Source: Pirellulimonas nuda (lineage in GTDB: Bacteria > Planctomycetota > Planctomycetia > Pirellulales > Lacipirellulaceae). From it: a stretch of 64,000 nucleotides of DNA. The notes under the pieces are model-generated. The model had not been told where the DNA came from. It did not search any database and worked only from the letters and a program-made list of their open reading frames with translations. This document shows, piece after piece, positions 34,029-43,217 of the stretch. Positions within the stretch are counted from its first letter, which is position 1. Each line of letters opens with the position of its first letter. The DNA lies in NCBI RefSeq assembly GCF_007750855.1, contig NZ_CP036291.1:2480001-2544000 (forward strand), written 5' to 3'. A program made the position numbers and the translations under genes.

Positions 34029-37000
34029 ATGCCTAAACTTCGGCGCACTGCACTGGCGGATCGACGTTCGACGACCGGATGGTTGTCGTTTCTCTTCGTT
34101 GCTGCGCTCGCCCTGCCCGCACCCGCCGAGCCCGTCCCGTCGCCAGGCGCGGCGGTTGCGCTGAAGCTCAGTTCGGAGGCGCCGATCTATCTGCCCGGTG
34201 GGGAGATCGAGGTGGGGGTCGTTCTCGATCCGACGCAGCTTGGGTTCTCCGGCGCGGCCCAGATCGAACTACAGCTATCCTCTGCGAGCCAGGGCGCGGC
34301 GCTTTGGAGTGAAACGCGGGATGTCATTCTCGGACAGGCGGCTACCCTCGATTTTCAGGCGACCGCACCCCTCCATGACGGCCGGTACTGGCTCCACGCA
34401 ATCGTAACGGCGCCCGGCACGTTCCGTACGCGTCTGCTTCCGGGCGGGGGCGCCCGTGTGCTGGGCGAGGCCAGGAGGCAGGTGTTGGTGATGTCGAGCG
34501 AATCAACGTCTCGCCCGACCGCTGCTTGGCTGCCCGGAACGGAGATCGACCCGACCACGCACCGTTGGTGGGAACGCTCGCCAGACTGGTTACGAACCCG
34601 CCGGTTGGCTTGGTTCTCCGAGGGCCCGCTGTCGTTCGGGACGCTACGGCCCGTGGTTGTCCAGGGGCGACGATACATAGAGATCCCGGCGGGCGACTCG
34701 GGGATAGCTGCGGCTTGGCAACTGATCCCATTGTCGGTGCAAACACCGGGGGCAGCGCACCTGATCGAGGTCGCGACCCCTTTGGGCGCCGATCAAGCGC
34801 TCACGCTCACGATCGTTGAGCCCGACTCAACCGGAAGACTCGGTCCGGTCGGGGCGTCTGTGATGCAGGTCTCGACCCCGAATGATGTGGGTGGCGACGG
34901 CGCCACAGCGCGACGCCTGTTCTGGCCGCGGACGACCCAGCCGCTGCTGATGCTCTCGAACGGGCGCAGCGATGCGCCTGCTTCGTATGCGTCCGTTCGG
35001 GTGCGGCGGTGTGGCGAGGCGCCTCGGCAGGCCTCGCCCACGCAGGAACGGCTGGTAGTGATCGACGGATCGAACGAGGTCGCTCCTGCCGATCTAGCCA
35101 ACGGCGCGAAGCTGGCGCGCGGGGACTGGCATGCTGCGTATCTTGGCGCACGCGTGCTAGCGGACTTGGTTGAGCTCAAGGGCGCCAATACGGCAATGAT
35201 CCGCGGATCGTCGGCCAACGACGACCCGTGGCAAGAGACGGTGATGAGGGAGTTCGACCGTCGTGGGCTCCGTGTCCTGGTCCGAGGCGACCTGCACGAC
35301 CCCATCAGTGGCGGTGCTACCCCGTCAGACCGCCCCATGGACGAAGTCGATCCCCGGTTAGACGGGATTCTTGCTGCGGCGTCTGCTCACCGCTGCTTTG
35401 CGGGAATTGCGATCGAACTTGAGCCGGGCGCTACGGCACTTGCGCCGCCCCCATGGACGCCGAGTGCGGCTCAGCTTGATCTCTTCCTCGAGCAGAACAA
35501 GCTTGCGTGGCCCGAGGCGGCGGCCCGAGACGACGCGACTATCAGCGCCGCGCTAGCGGGGCCCTGGAGGGAGGCTTGGCTAGAGTGGCGGGCCGAGCAG
35601 TTGACGGGCCGTTACCGGGCGATCCGCGAGCGCGTCGCCGTCGTCGGAGCGGACCTAAAAGTCTTTCTGCTGACGGACGCAATGCTTGCTGATGATCGCG
35701 CGGCGGAGCGGTTGCGTCCAAGGCTGAACTCGCCGACAACGGCCGCCAGCTTCCTGATGGAGCACGGCGTCGACGCTCGCGCAATCGCGGAAATCCCCGG
35801 TCTCGAATTGATTGTCGCGGAGAGGCTCGGCTCGCAAGGATCCTTGGGTAAGGACGCCCTTGCGCTTGCTTCGGTTCGTTTCGCTGACCTGGGGGCTGGT
35901 AAGCAACAGCCAGTAGCGGCGCTTCAACGCGACGTGCGGCTGGTCCGGCTGGAGTCGTTCGAACAGGCGCGTGGCTGTCCCGATTGCACGCTTCGCTCGG
36001 TCGTTCGAACATCCAATCGGCGTGAGCGGATGGCGATGTCGCGCGTTACCTCTGAGCGCGACGCGGTGGCGCTGCTCGAGTCGTCCGACGCGATCGATCT
36101 ATCGTTCGATGAACCCGACCGCCGCACGCGGTTGCTCATTCGGGAGCTGCCCCCCCCGGGCGTCAGCGTGGCCGCCACGTCTCAGCCGGTGTATGTCCGT
36201 GCATACACAAGGGGGCCCGGCCGTCTGGTGGCCTTCTCGAACGTCTCGCCCTGGCCAGTCCGCGCCACGACGACCCTCTCAAACGAGGCGGGCTGCGACG
36301 CGATGGAGATCAAGCCGTGGGAGAGCCAGCCGCCGGTCGCCAGCCGGCTTGAGCGGGGCCAGCACGCCTTTGAGTTCGACCTAGCGCCGTTCGAAACCCG
36401 CCTTCTTGCCGTGAGCGATCGCGACGCCAAAGTCGTCGGCTTACGCACGAACACCCCGGCCGAAGCCGAAACGGAGCTCCGCCGCATCGTTGACGACTTG
36501 AAGCGTCGCGACCTCAACGCCAGGCGTCCTCTCGAGGGGGTGCTGGACCCGAGCTTCGAGCTCACGCTCCCCGGCGGCGCTCCGTCCGTCTGGGACGCGG
36601 CCGTCACTGGGGCGAGCCGGGTGACGACGGTTACCGAGTCTCCGCTCAGCGGCGAACGCTCGCTTCGAATCGAAAGCCGAGAAGGAACCACTAGCGCCGC
36701 AAGCAAGCCATTCCCGGTGCCCAGCTCCGGGCAATTGGCGGTGCAGTTTGGCGTACGACCGGTCGAGCTGGACGGCGACGCGCGCGTGGTGATCTCATTT
36801 GACAGCGTCGACGGCGCCTACCACAGTGCAACGTCGATCGCCGCTGCCGGTCTTCGGGCAGACGCGCAGAAGGCCGCTTGGCCGGCGTACGTGTTCGGCG
36901 TTGACGACCTGCCGGTCGGGCAAGACGGCGGCATGCGGATCACCCTCAGCTGCACCGGCGCCGGGGTCGTGGATATCGACGACCTGCAGTGCTTCTCGCT

Positions 37001-37283
37001 CTTCTACCCGATGCAGAGTTTTCCGGAAACAAAGTGGCAAAGGCTCGCGCTGGTGCGGATTGTGCAGTCCGCTGAAGTTGCGCTAGATGACGGCCGGTAC
37101 AGCGAGTGCCTGCAGATTGTTGACGGGTACTGGCCGCGGTTTCTGAGGGAGTTTGCGCCACGGCTTCCGGAGCCGGCGGTGCCTCCGCCGGCGACCGCGC
37201 AGCGAGAGGAAACCGAGGGGCCGGCGCCGGCCCCCACGTTGAGCGAGCGTTTGAAGGGATGGACCCCTAGCTTCTGGCGTTAG
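34029..37283 (+). CDS. Large exported protein of unknown function
   Basis: A 1084-residue protein with a signal peptide (about 1-33, hydrophobic WLSFLFVAALALPAPA). The mature part has beta-rich stretches at 40-340, a middle section (about 360-640) with ELKGANTAMIRG, GLRVLVRGDL and repeated strand-helix elements that recall a TIM-barrel-like glycoside hydrolase fold, a beta section (640-810), and a C-terminal jelly-roll-like region (about 835-990) containing VLDPSFELTLPGG and VVDIDDLQCF. The last 60 residues are Pro/Glu-rich. No catalytic motif is certain, so I name no enzyme activity. It stands alone on the plus strand; its TAG stop overlaps the stop codon of the convergent dus gene by 3 bp. 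Confidence 0.7.
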   Translation: MPKLRRTALADRRSTTGWLSFLFVAALALPAPAEPVPSPGAAVALKLSSEAPIYLPGGEIEVGVVLDPTQLGFSGAAQIELQLSSASQGAALWSETRDVILGQAATLDFQATAPLHDGRYWLHAIVTAPGTFRTRLLPGGGARVLGEARRQVLVMSSESTSRPTAAWLPGTEIDPTTHRWWERSPDWLRTRRLAWFSEGPLSFGTLRPVVVQGRRYIEIPAGDSGIAAAWQLIPLSVQTPGAAHLIEVATPLGADQALTLTIVEPDSTGRLGPVGASVMQVSTPNDVGGDGATARRLFWPRTTQPLLMLSNGRSDAPASYASVRVRRCGEAPRQASPTQERLVVIDGSNEVAPADLANGAKLARGDWHAAYLGARVLADLVELKGANTAMIRGSSANDDPWQETVMREFDRRGLRVLVRGDLHDPISGGATPSDRPMDEVDPRLDGILAAASAHRCFAGIAIELEPGATALAPPPWTPSAAQLDLFLEQNKLAWPEAAARDDATISAALAGPWREAWLEWRAEQLTGRYRAIRERVAVVGADLKVFLLTDAMLADDRAAERLRPRLNSPTTAASFLMEHGVDARAIAEIPGLELIVAERLGSQGSLGKDALALASVRFADLGAGKQQPVAALQRDVRLVRLESFEQARGCPDCTLRSVVRTSNRRERMAMSRVTSERDAVALLESSDAIDLSFDEPDRRTRLLIRELPPPGVSVAATSQPVYVRAYTRGPGRLVAFSNVSPWPVRATTTLSNEAGCDAMEIKPWESQPPVASRLERGQHAFEFDLAPFETRLLAVSDRDAKVVGLRTNTPAEAETELRRIVDDLKRRDLNARRPLEGVLDPSFELTLPGGAPSVWDAAVTGASRVTTVTESPLSGERSLRIESREGTTSAASKPFPVPSSGQLAVQFGVRPVELDGDARVVISFDSVDGAYHSATSIAAAGLRADAQKAAWPAYVFGVDDLPVGQDGGMRITLSCTGAGVVDIDDLQCFSLFYPMQSFPETKWQRLALVRIVQSAEVALDDGRYSECLQIVDGYWPRFLREFAPRLPEPAVPPPATAQREETEGPAPAPTLSERLKGWTPSFWR

Positions 37284-38371
37284 ACCGTCGCCGGCAGAGC
37301 TCGACCCGCTCGTTGCGCCGCAACCGGGGGCGGCTCGTTGACCGTCGGGTGCACCCCGGGGCCGTCGACCGCGTACCATCGATCGAGCACGGTCCGCCAC
37401 GCGCCGGGCGCTTTGACCGCACAAAAATCTGCACGGGCCTCGGCGTGTGCGGGGTGGAGTTGCGAGTACTTGATCGCGAACTTGCGCATGCCCGGCAGGC
37501 AACGCTCCACGCCGTACACCTGTTCCGCGAGCCGGTAGTGTTCCGCGATCACCTCGCGCTGCTCGTAGAGCGTCGGCGGGTCGGGGAGCGGCCGCCCGGC
37601 GGCTAGCGCGCGGGCCTGCGAGAACACCCACGGGTTGCCGATAGCGCCGCGGGCGACCGTCACGCCATCGACCCCCGTGTAGTGGATCATGTCGAGGCAG
37701 GCTTGGGCGGTAAACAAGTCTCCGCTCCCCAGCACGGTTCGACCCTCCGCGTGCTGTTTGAGGGTTCTCAAGAAGTCCCAGTTGGACGGCCCGTTGTAGC
37801 GCTGCGTCACGGTCCGGCCGTGAACCGTGATCGCGGCGACCCCTAGTTCGAACGCTCGGTCGAAGATGTCGAAGAACTTGTCCCGGCTCTCGTCGGAGTC
37901 GTCGACCCCCCGCCGCATCTTGACCGTTACTGGGATCGCGGCCGGCGCCGCGTCTCGCACGCGGGCGACGATCTCGATCGCTGTTTCCGGCTGGCTGAGG
38001 TGGAAACCGCCCCGGCAGCGGCCGAGCACCTTTTTCACGGGGCAGCCGAAGTTGATGTCGATCACGTCGAAGCCCGCCTCGACCATCTTGGTCGCTGCCG
38101 GCCCAAATTCTTCTGGGTCGGCCCCCATCAACTGCCCGCCAACCGGCCGCTCTCCATCTAGGATGTGCAGGAAATGGCTGGTCCTCTTACGGTCCTTCAG
38201 CCCGGTCACGAACTTGTCGAGCATCACCTCGCACAGTGTGTAGGGGGCGCCGTGCCGGCGCGCCAGCAGCCTCATGGGGGAATCGCTATAGCCGGACAGC
38301 GCCGCCTGTACGACGGGGAAGTCGAGTTCGATGGGGCCGATGCGGAGCGTCGGGAGTGGCTGCGGGGTCAT
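37280..38371 (-). CDS. dus: tRNA dihydrouridine synthase (Dus family)
   Basis: A flavoenzyme that reduces uridine to dihydrouridine in tRNA D-loops with NADPH. The 363 residues show the family features: FMN-barrel start, catalytic Cys in DINFGCPVKKV, VKMRRG, the VHGRTVTQRYNGP signature and GSGDL / GVTVARGAIGNPW near the phosphate-binding site. ATG 38371 agrees with the family start; an upstream in-frame extension is not conserved. Which Dus subfamily is uncertain. Its stop overlaps the stop of the convergent 34029 gene. Confidence 0.93.
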   Translation of the reverse strand: MTPQPLPTLRIGPIELDFPVVQAALSGYSDSPMRLLARRHGAPYTLCEVMLDKFVTGLKDRKRTSHFLHILDGERPVGGQLMGADPEEFGPAATKMVEAGFDVIDINFGCPVKKVLGRCRGGFHLSQPETAIEIVARVRDAAPAAIPVTVKMRRGVDDSDESRDKFFDIFDRAFELGVAAITVHGRTVTQRYNGPSNWDFLRTLKQHAEGRTVLGSGDLFTAQACLDMIHYTGVDGVTVARGAIGNPWVFSQARALAAGRPLPDPPTLYEQREVIAEHYRLAEQVYGVERCLPGMRKFAIKYSQLHPAHAEARADFCAVKAPGAWRTVLDRWYAVDGPGVHPTVNEPPPVAAQRAGRALPATV

Positions 38372-38581
38372 GCCACCGATTCTGCATGCTGGCGGCGTTT
38401 GCCGCAACGCTAGGTCCACTCGTCGTAGACGCCCACTACGACCACGCTTGATGCCCCTGCTGCCCTACCGGGATCGCTCAGCGGGAGCGTGCGCTGGCCT
38501 AGCATGTGCTTGATGCGTAAAGGCCGCACCTGCAACCAGAATGCCGGGAAGCAGCTACGCCGAGTAGAATCAGCCGATGTT

Positions 38582-39829
38582 TCATGGGTTCGGGAGGGCG
38601 GCGTCCACCTGGCGGACCTTCATTGAGTCAATGTCCTCGAACACCGGATCAAGCTCCTTCTTGAAGAGATCGCCAATGAGGAGGTCGGTGATGCTGCCTC
38701 GGTGGTGCGGAAAGCGCCGTATGAACTCTCCGAAGCTGAACCCGTCGTAGTACTCGCACACCAGTCGCCGCATTCGGTTCATCCCCTCGACATAGCCGGC
38801 CTCCCAGCTCCCGATCTGCGACCGAGACGTGTCGCCAACTCGCAAGCCTTCGACAATCGCATCGGCAGCAAGCTCTCCCGACTTGAGCGCCAGCAGTACG
38901 CCCGAAGAGTAAAGCGGATCTAGGAACCCGAACGCGTCGCCGACCAGCACCCAACCATCACCCGCGGCCTGTTTGGCCCGGTAGGTGTAATCCTTTGTCG
39001 CCTTTACCGGAGAGGCTTGTCGGGCGTTCGCGATCCGCTCCTTTACCGCAATGCAGTTCTCCATCTCCTCGAAGTAAACGGATTCGTGGTTCGATCGACC
39101 ATGGAACAAGTAATCAAAGTCCGCCACCACGCCGATGCTAACGGTGTCATCCTGCATCGGGATGTACCAGAACCATCCACGCTTGTTGCTTAGGCTCAGA
39201 ACGATGGTTGCCCCCTCGTCCTTGCCTTGATCCCGATAGGCGCCCTCGTAGTAGGACCAAAGCGCCCCTTTATTCAATTGCGGGTCGGACACGCGGAGAT
39301 TGAACTTATTGATGAGCATGGAGCTCTGCCCGCTTGCGTCAACGACTACATCGGCTCGAAACTCCCTCTTGTTCCCTGCATCGTCCACAATCCGCACGCC
39401 AACAGCACGGGATCCCTCAAACAACACGTCGAGAACCCGCACGCCCTCGTGGACGGCGACCCCCTGCTCTTCGGCATTCTTCAGCATCATGACGTCGAAT
39501 TCACTCCGGCGAATCTGCCAAGTCTGCGAGCACTCGTGCGGCTTGTTGTCGTAGAAATAGAAGGGGGCAGAATGCTTGCCCGATGGACTCACAAACTGAA
39601 CGCTGTGCTTCTTGACGAAGTGGCTTGACTTCATCTTGTCGAGCATTCCCAGCCGCTTCAGAACCCAATAGGTTTCTGGGATCAGCGATTCGCCGATGTG
39701 GTAGCGGGGAAACCGCTCGCGTTCGAAGAGTTCTACTTGATAACCCTGCTGGCTGATCAAGGTGGAAGCGGTCGCCCCGGCCGGACCTCCTCCGATTACG
39801 ACTACATGAGGAGATCGGCGGCTCGCCAT
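38582..39829 (-). CDS. FAD-dependent oxidoreductase, halogenase-like (variant B type)
   Basis: A 415-residue flavoprotein of the tryptophan-halogenase / geranylgeranyl-reductase superfamily. It has G-x-G-x-x-G near 13-18, GES (46-48), an F-V-K-K-H segment (71-75) where variant B halogenases carry the catalytic Lys, GWFWYIP (218-224, the W-x-W-x-I-P motif linked with halogenases) and the second FAD motif GDAFGFLDPLYSSG (297-310). It could be a true halogenase acting on a small or carrier-bound phenolic substrate, or a hydroxylating/reducing relative; no carrier or biosynthetic genes are near. The marR-type gene lies 46 bp upstream on the same strand, so the two are probably one operon. Confidence 0.8.
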   Translation of the reverse strand: MASRRSPHVVVIGGGPAGATASTLISQQGYQVELFERERFPRYHIGESLIPETYWVLKRLGMLDKMKSSHFVKKHSVQFVSPSGKHSAPFYFYDNKPHECSQTWQIRRSEFDVMMLKNAEEQGVAVHEGVRVLDVLFEGSRAVGVRIVDDAGNKREFRADVVVDASGQSSMLINKFNLRVSDPQLNKGALWSYYEGAYRDQGKDEGATIVLSLSNKRGWFWYIPMQDDTVSIGVVADFDYLFHGRSNHESVYFEEMENCIAVKERIANARQASPVKATKDYTYRAKQAAGDGWVLVGDAFGFLDPLYSSGVLLALKSGELAADAIVEGLRVGDTSRSQIGSWEAGYVEGMNRMRRLVCEYYDGFSFGEFIRRFPHHRGSITDLLIGDLFKKELDPVFEDIDSMKVRQVDAALPNP

Positions 39830-39875
39830 TTTCTTGTCCTCGCCGGTGTCCGAAGCACGTGGAACGTTTGCGCCG

Positions 39876-40382
39876 TCACGAATCGGCGACCGACGGGTTC
39901 ATGGAATCTTCGTGTGGCTGTCGGGCCTGCCTGAGCAAGTCGGAAAGCTCACGCAATGCCTTCTTGCTTAGGTGTCCAAGTTGCTGTCGATGACATTCCT
40001 GGACAGCTTCGTAGATCTCATCGAGCAGTTTCAGGCCGTTCTCTGTGATCTGAACTTCCACCACGCGGCGGTTCTCGGATTTCCGCTCTCGGACGAGCAG
40101 CCCTCGTTGCTCCAAGCGATCCAGAAGGCGAGTCATGTCGGGGGCGCGAGAGATCAGCCGACTCCCCAACATCAGCGTGGGCATTCCATCTGGGTAGATC
40201 GACCGCAATAGCCGTAGGGTGTTGTACTGCTGTGCGGACAGTCCGACCCGACCAAACAGATCATCTTCCAGCGCCTTGAGACGATCGTACGTACGCCACA
40301 AGTTCAGGAAGACCTCCTGCTCCACAGAATCGAATGATCTGTCGCCTGCCGCCGCAACTGTCTGGGTCGCCGGGTTTGTCAT
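39876..40382 (-). CDS. MarR-family transcriptional regulator
   Basis: A 168-residue winged-HTH protein that most likely binds DNA as a dimer. The MarR core is visible: helix with LSAQQYNTLRLLRSI, a recognition region APDMTRLLDRLEQRG, the wing VRERKSENRRVVEVQIT and C-terminal helices. It precedes the halogenase-like gene by 46 bp on the same strand, so it likely controls that gene and itself in response to a small phenolic or similar ligand (inference from the family). Its own promoter appears to place the transcript start at the ATG, and a palindrome ACAAC-T-GTTGT overlaps the -35 end of the promoter. Confidence 0.88.
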   Translation of the reverse strand: MTNPATQTVAAAGDRSFDSVEQEVFLNLWRTYDRLKALEDDLFGRVGLSAQQYNTLRLLRSIYPDGMPTLMLGSRLISRAPDMTRLLDRLEQRGLLVRERKSENRRVVEVQITENGLKLLDEIYEAVQECHRQQLGHLSKKALRELSDLLRQARQPHEDSMNPSVADS

Positions 40383-40388
40383 GCTGCG

Positions 40389-40417
40389 ATAATGGATGTT
40401 GGAACAACTGTTGTCAA
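40389..40417 (-). promoter_or_regulatory. Promoter and operator-like palindrome of the marR gene
   Basis: On the minus strand TTGACA (40412-40417, exact) and CATTAT (40389-40394, 4 of 6) are 17 bp apart. A start about 7 nt downstream falls on the A of ATG 40382, so the mRNA may be leaderless. The perfect palindrome ACAAC-T-GTTGT (40404-40414) overlaps the -35 and the spacer, a good position for autorepression by MarR. Confidence 0.5.
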
Positions 40418-40586
40418 GACGCGTGTTGCGGTCTCGGTTGGGGCGAGCGACGTCGTGGCACGACTTCAAGGACGCGCTCGACCGCTCGCTGACAGGTGAG
40501 GCCGATCTCCAGCGGCTCAGCCCCGACGTCTGGCGCACGCGGCGGCCCCAATGTTGTCCTCGGAGCTGGTGTGCGAGCACAGAACG

Positions 40587-40615
40587 TCGATCGTGGAGAA
40601 TGCATCGGGTATACT
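40587..40615 (+). promoter_or_regulatory. Possible promoter of the DUF2254 gene
   Basis: TATACT (40610-40615, 5 of 6) has a weak TCGATC (40587-40592) 17 bp upstream. The start would be near 40622, 40 nt before ATG 40662. Confidence 0.35.
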
Positions 40616-40661
40616 GCGCAAACCGCATCGCAACCCCAACCAGCTCGGCAAGCCTCACTTC

Positions 40662-42023
40662 ATGCGAATACTGCTGCTCAAGTGGTGGGACCTGCTCCGC
40701 AGCAGTTTTTGGTTCGTCCCGTCGCTCATGGCGGCCGGTTCCGTGGCGCTCGCGGTGGCCATGGTCGCTCTTGACGACGCAGTATCGGACGAGTGGTTGA
40801 TCGACGGGGGATGGGCCTACACGGGGGGGGCCGAGGGCGCCAGCGCCGTGCTCAGCGCGATCGCCAGCTCGATGATGGGGATCGCCGGCGTGGTGTTCTC
40901 GATGACGCTGGTGGCGCTTTCGCTCGCCTCGTCGCAGTTCGGTCCGCGGCTGCTGCGCAACTTTATGCGAGATTCCACCAATCAGGTGGTGCTGGGGACT
41001 TTCGTCGCTACGTTCATGTACAGCCTGCTCGTGCTCCGTACCATCCGCTACGGAGACGAATCGGTGGTACCCCACCTCTCGGTCACGCTCGCTGTGGGGC
41101 TGGCCCTGATGAGCCTGGGGGTGCTGATCTACTTCATCCACCACGTATCGGTCTCGATCCAGGCGGACGAGGTGGTCTCTCGCGTCGGTGACGAGTTGCT
41201 ACAGAGTATTGATCGGATGTTTCCTGAACCCGAGCCGCCGGACGACTCGACGCCGCAGCCGGCGCCGGACAGCCCCGCCTTGGACGCCGCGTTCGACGAA
41301 CAGTCGCAAGGCATCTCGGCGGATGTGGATGGCTACCTACAGTTCATCGACCTCGCGGCGCTGACCGCACTGGCGACGAAGAACGACGCGATCCTGCGCG
41401 TCGAACGCCGCCCGGGCGAGTACCTGGCGCCGGGGGCGCGGCTGCTCTCGGTCTGGCCCCGCGATCGAGCAAGCGAGGATCTAGTCGGGTCGGCCCGCGC
41501 CGCGTTCGGCCTCGGCAGCCAGCGTACCCCGTCTCAGGACCTCGAGTTCACGGTCGACCAGCTCGTTGAGGTCGCGGTGCGGGCGCTCTCGCCGGGCATT
41601 AATGACCCCTTTACGGCCATTCGCTGTATCGACCGACTGGGGTCTGCGTTGTGCCGGTTCGCTAAACGCGACCCGCCGTCGCCGCATCGGTTCGATGCCG
41701 ACGGGCGGCTCCGGGTCACGGCGCCGCCGGTATCGTTCAGTCGGTTCCTTGATTGCGCGTTCGATCCGATCCGCAACTACGCACGGGCCGACGCCCAGGT
41801 GACGAGGCGCTTGTTGGAAACAATCGCCACGGTCGAGAAATCTGCGAGCCGGCCGGAACGCCGCGCCGCGCTCCGGCGGCACGCCGACGTGATTGCAGCC
41901 GAGGCGCAAACGGGCCTGTCGGCTGAAGCCGACCGGCGCACGATCGCGTTGCTGCACGAACAGGTGATCGCGGCCCTCAACGAGGGAGAGAGCCCGCCGC
42001 CCGAGGGCGAATCAGTGGTCTGA
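40662..42023 (+). CDS. DUF2254-family integral membrane protein
   Basis: A 453-residue protein. Four hydrophobic segments lie in the first 165 residues (about 14-38, 60-92, 108-130, 140-165). A cytoplasmic part of about 290 residues follows, with EGYLQFID-like DGYLQFID and FTVDQLVEVAVRALSPGINDPFTA, which is the family's best-conserved stretch. DUF2254 proteins have no established function; the membrane topology suggests a channel or sensor, which is inference. ATG 40662 (MRILLLKWWD) is chosen because the family starts there; longer frames overlap the marR promoter region. Its last 12 bp overlap the convergent queG gene. Confidence 0.85.
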   Translation: MRILLLKWWDLLRSSFWFVPSLMAAGSVALAVAMVALDDAVSDEWLIDGGWAYTGGAEGASAVLSAIASSMMGIAGVVFSMTLVALSLASSQFGPRLLRNFMRDSTNQVVLGTFVATFMYSLLVLRTIRYGDESVVPHLSVTLAVGLALMSLGVLIYFIHHVSVSIQADEVVSRVGDELLQSIDRMFPEPEPPDDSTPQPAPDSPALDAAFDEQSQGISADVDGYLQFIDLAALTALATKNDAILRVERRPGEYLAPGARLLSVWPRDRASEDLVGSARAAFGLGSQRTPSQDLEFTVDQLVEVAVRALSPGINDPFTAIRCIDRLGSALCRFAKRDPPSPHRFDADGRLRVTAPPVSFSRFLDCAFDPIRNYARADAQVTRRLLETIATVEKSASRPERRAALRRHADVIAAEAQTGLSAEADRRTIALLHEQVIAALNEGESPPPEGESVV

Positions 42024-43082
42024 CGCTCCCCGGTGGCCGTTCTGGTGAAGTTCGTATTGCTGCACCGCCCAACGGGCCGCTTCGCGGACGAGCGCTTCGC
42101 CGTCGTGCATGGCTTGCTGGAGCGCCGGCAACGCTTCGGGGGGGCGGCTGTTGCCTAAAGCGATCGCGGCGCTGCGCAACAGCCCCCGCCGGTGCGCTCG
42201 CCACAACGGGGTCTTGCGAAAACGGGCTCGAAAGGCCTCCTCGTCCAGCTCAAACAAGCCGATCAGCTCGAGCGGGTCTTGCTGTGCGACCGGCCGGAAC
42301 TCCGGCTGCTGGCTCTCGGGCGCCCGGCGGTTCCAGGGGCAGACGTCCTGGCACACGTCACAGCCGAACACCCACTGTCCCATGCCCGATCGAAGTTCGA
42401 CCGGAACGTGGTCGCGTAGTTCGATGGTCAAGTAACTAATGCACTTGGTTGCGTCGAGCACGTACGCCTGCGGGAAGGCGCCCGTGGGGCAGGCGTCTAA
42501 GCAGGCGGTGCAGGAGCCGCAGTGGTCGGTCGCGTGGGGAGTATCGTATTCGAGCTCCAGATCGGTAAGCAGGGCCGCCAGGAAGAAGTAGCTGCCCCGC
42601 TGGCGGTTGAGCAGCAGCGTGTGCTTGCCCACCCATCCCAGCCCGGCCAGCCGCGCGAAATCTCGCTCCATAAGGGGCGCCGTGTCGACGACCCCGCGCA
42701 CGAGCGACGTGGGCTCGCGTTCTCGCAGTTCGTCGGCTAGCCGGTGGAGCCGGGTCCGAACCACGTCGTGGTAGTCGGCCTCGCCCCAAGCGTAGCGGGA
42801 CACCCTCCCCTGGGTTGGACCCGGGGGGCGGGGGTCGGCCGTGCGGTAGTCCATCGCCAGCATCAACAGGCTGCGGCAGCCCTCGAGCACGTGCTGGGGG
42901 TGGGCGTAGGCGTCGCGACGGTCGGCCAGATAATCCATCTGACCGGCATAACCGGCCGCCAGCCACTCGCGGAGCCGCTGTGCGCCCGGGGGCTCTACGG
43001 CCGGGCACACGCCGGCCTGGGTAAAGCCGAGCTCAATCGCCCTGTTTTTCAGCCATTGTGTGCGTGGGACGGTTGCTGTCAT
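42012..43082 (-). CDS. queG: Epoxyqueuosine reductase
   Basis: Catalyses the last step of queuosine synthesis, epoxyqueuosine to queuosine in tRNA, using cobalamin and two [4Fe-4S] clusters. The 356 residues contain the family N-terminal domain (RVSRYAWGEADYH), the clusters at CGSCTACLDACPTGA and CDVCQDVCPWN, and a C-terminal HEAT-like region (RSAAIALGNSRPPEALPAL). It is the second queuosine gene in the window with queD. It overlaps the DUF2254 gene at the 3' end by 12 bp, convergently. Confidence 0.95.
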   Translation of the reverse strand: MTATVPRTQWLKNRAIELGFTQAGVCPAVEPPGAQRLREWLAAGYAGQMDYLADRRDAYAHPQHVLEGCRSLLMLAMDYRTADPRPPGPTQGRVSRYAWGEADYHDVVRTRLHRLADELREREPTSLVRGVVDTAPLMERDFARLAGLGWVGKHTLLLNRQRGSYFFLAALLTDLELEYDTPHATDHCGSCTACLDACPTGAFPQAYVLDATKCISYLTIELRDHVPVELRSGMGQWVFGCDVCQDVCPWNRRAPESQQPEFRPVAQQDPLELIGLFELDEEAFRARFRKTPLWRAHRRGLLRSAAIALGNSRPPEALPALQQAMHDGEALVREAARWAVQQYELHQNGHRGASDH

Positions 43083-43217
43083 CCGCTGTGATTCCGCCTA
43101 GGTTGGGCGGCCGCCAAGAACAATGTTTGGAGCTTTCGCGGGGAGTGATTAGCGTGGAGATAGGAAATTGCCCACCCACACGTTGCTCCTCCAGATCGAC
43201 CCCCCTGAGGCCCCGCC

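Noticed and set aside
39876-41144. Long minus-strand extension of the marR frame to 422 residues
   Set aside because: The extra 250 residues are His/Arg-rich, have no family similarity and overlap the DUF2254 gene; the MarR fold starts at 40382.
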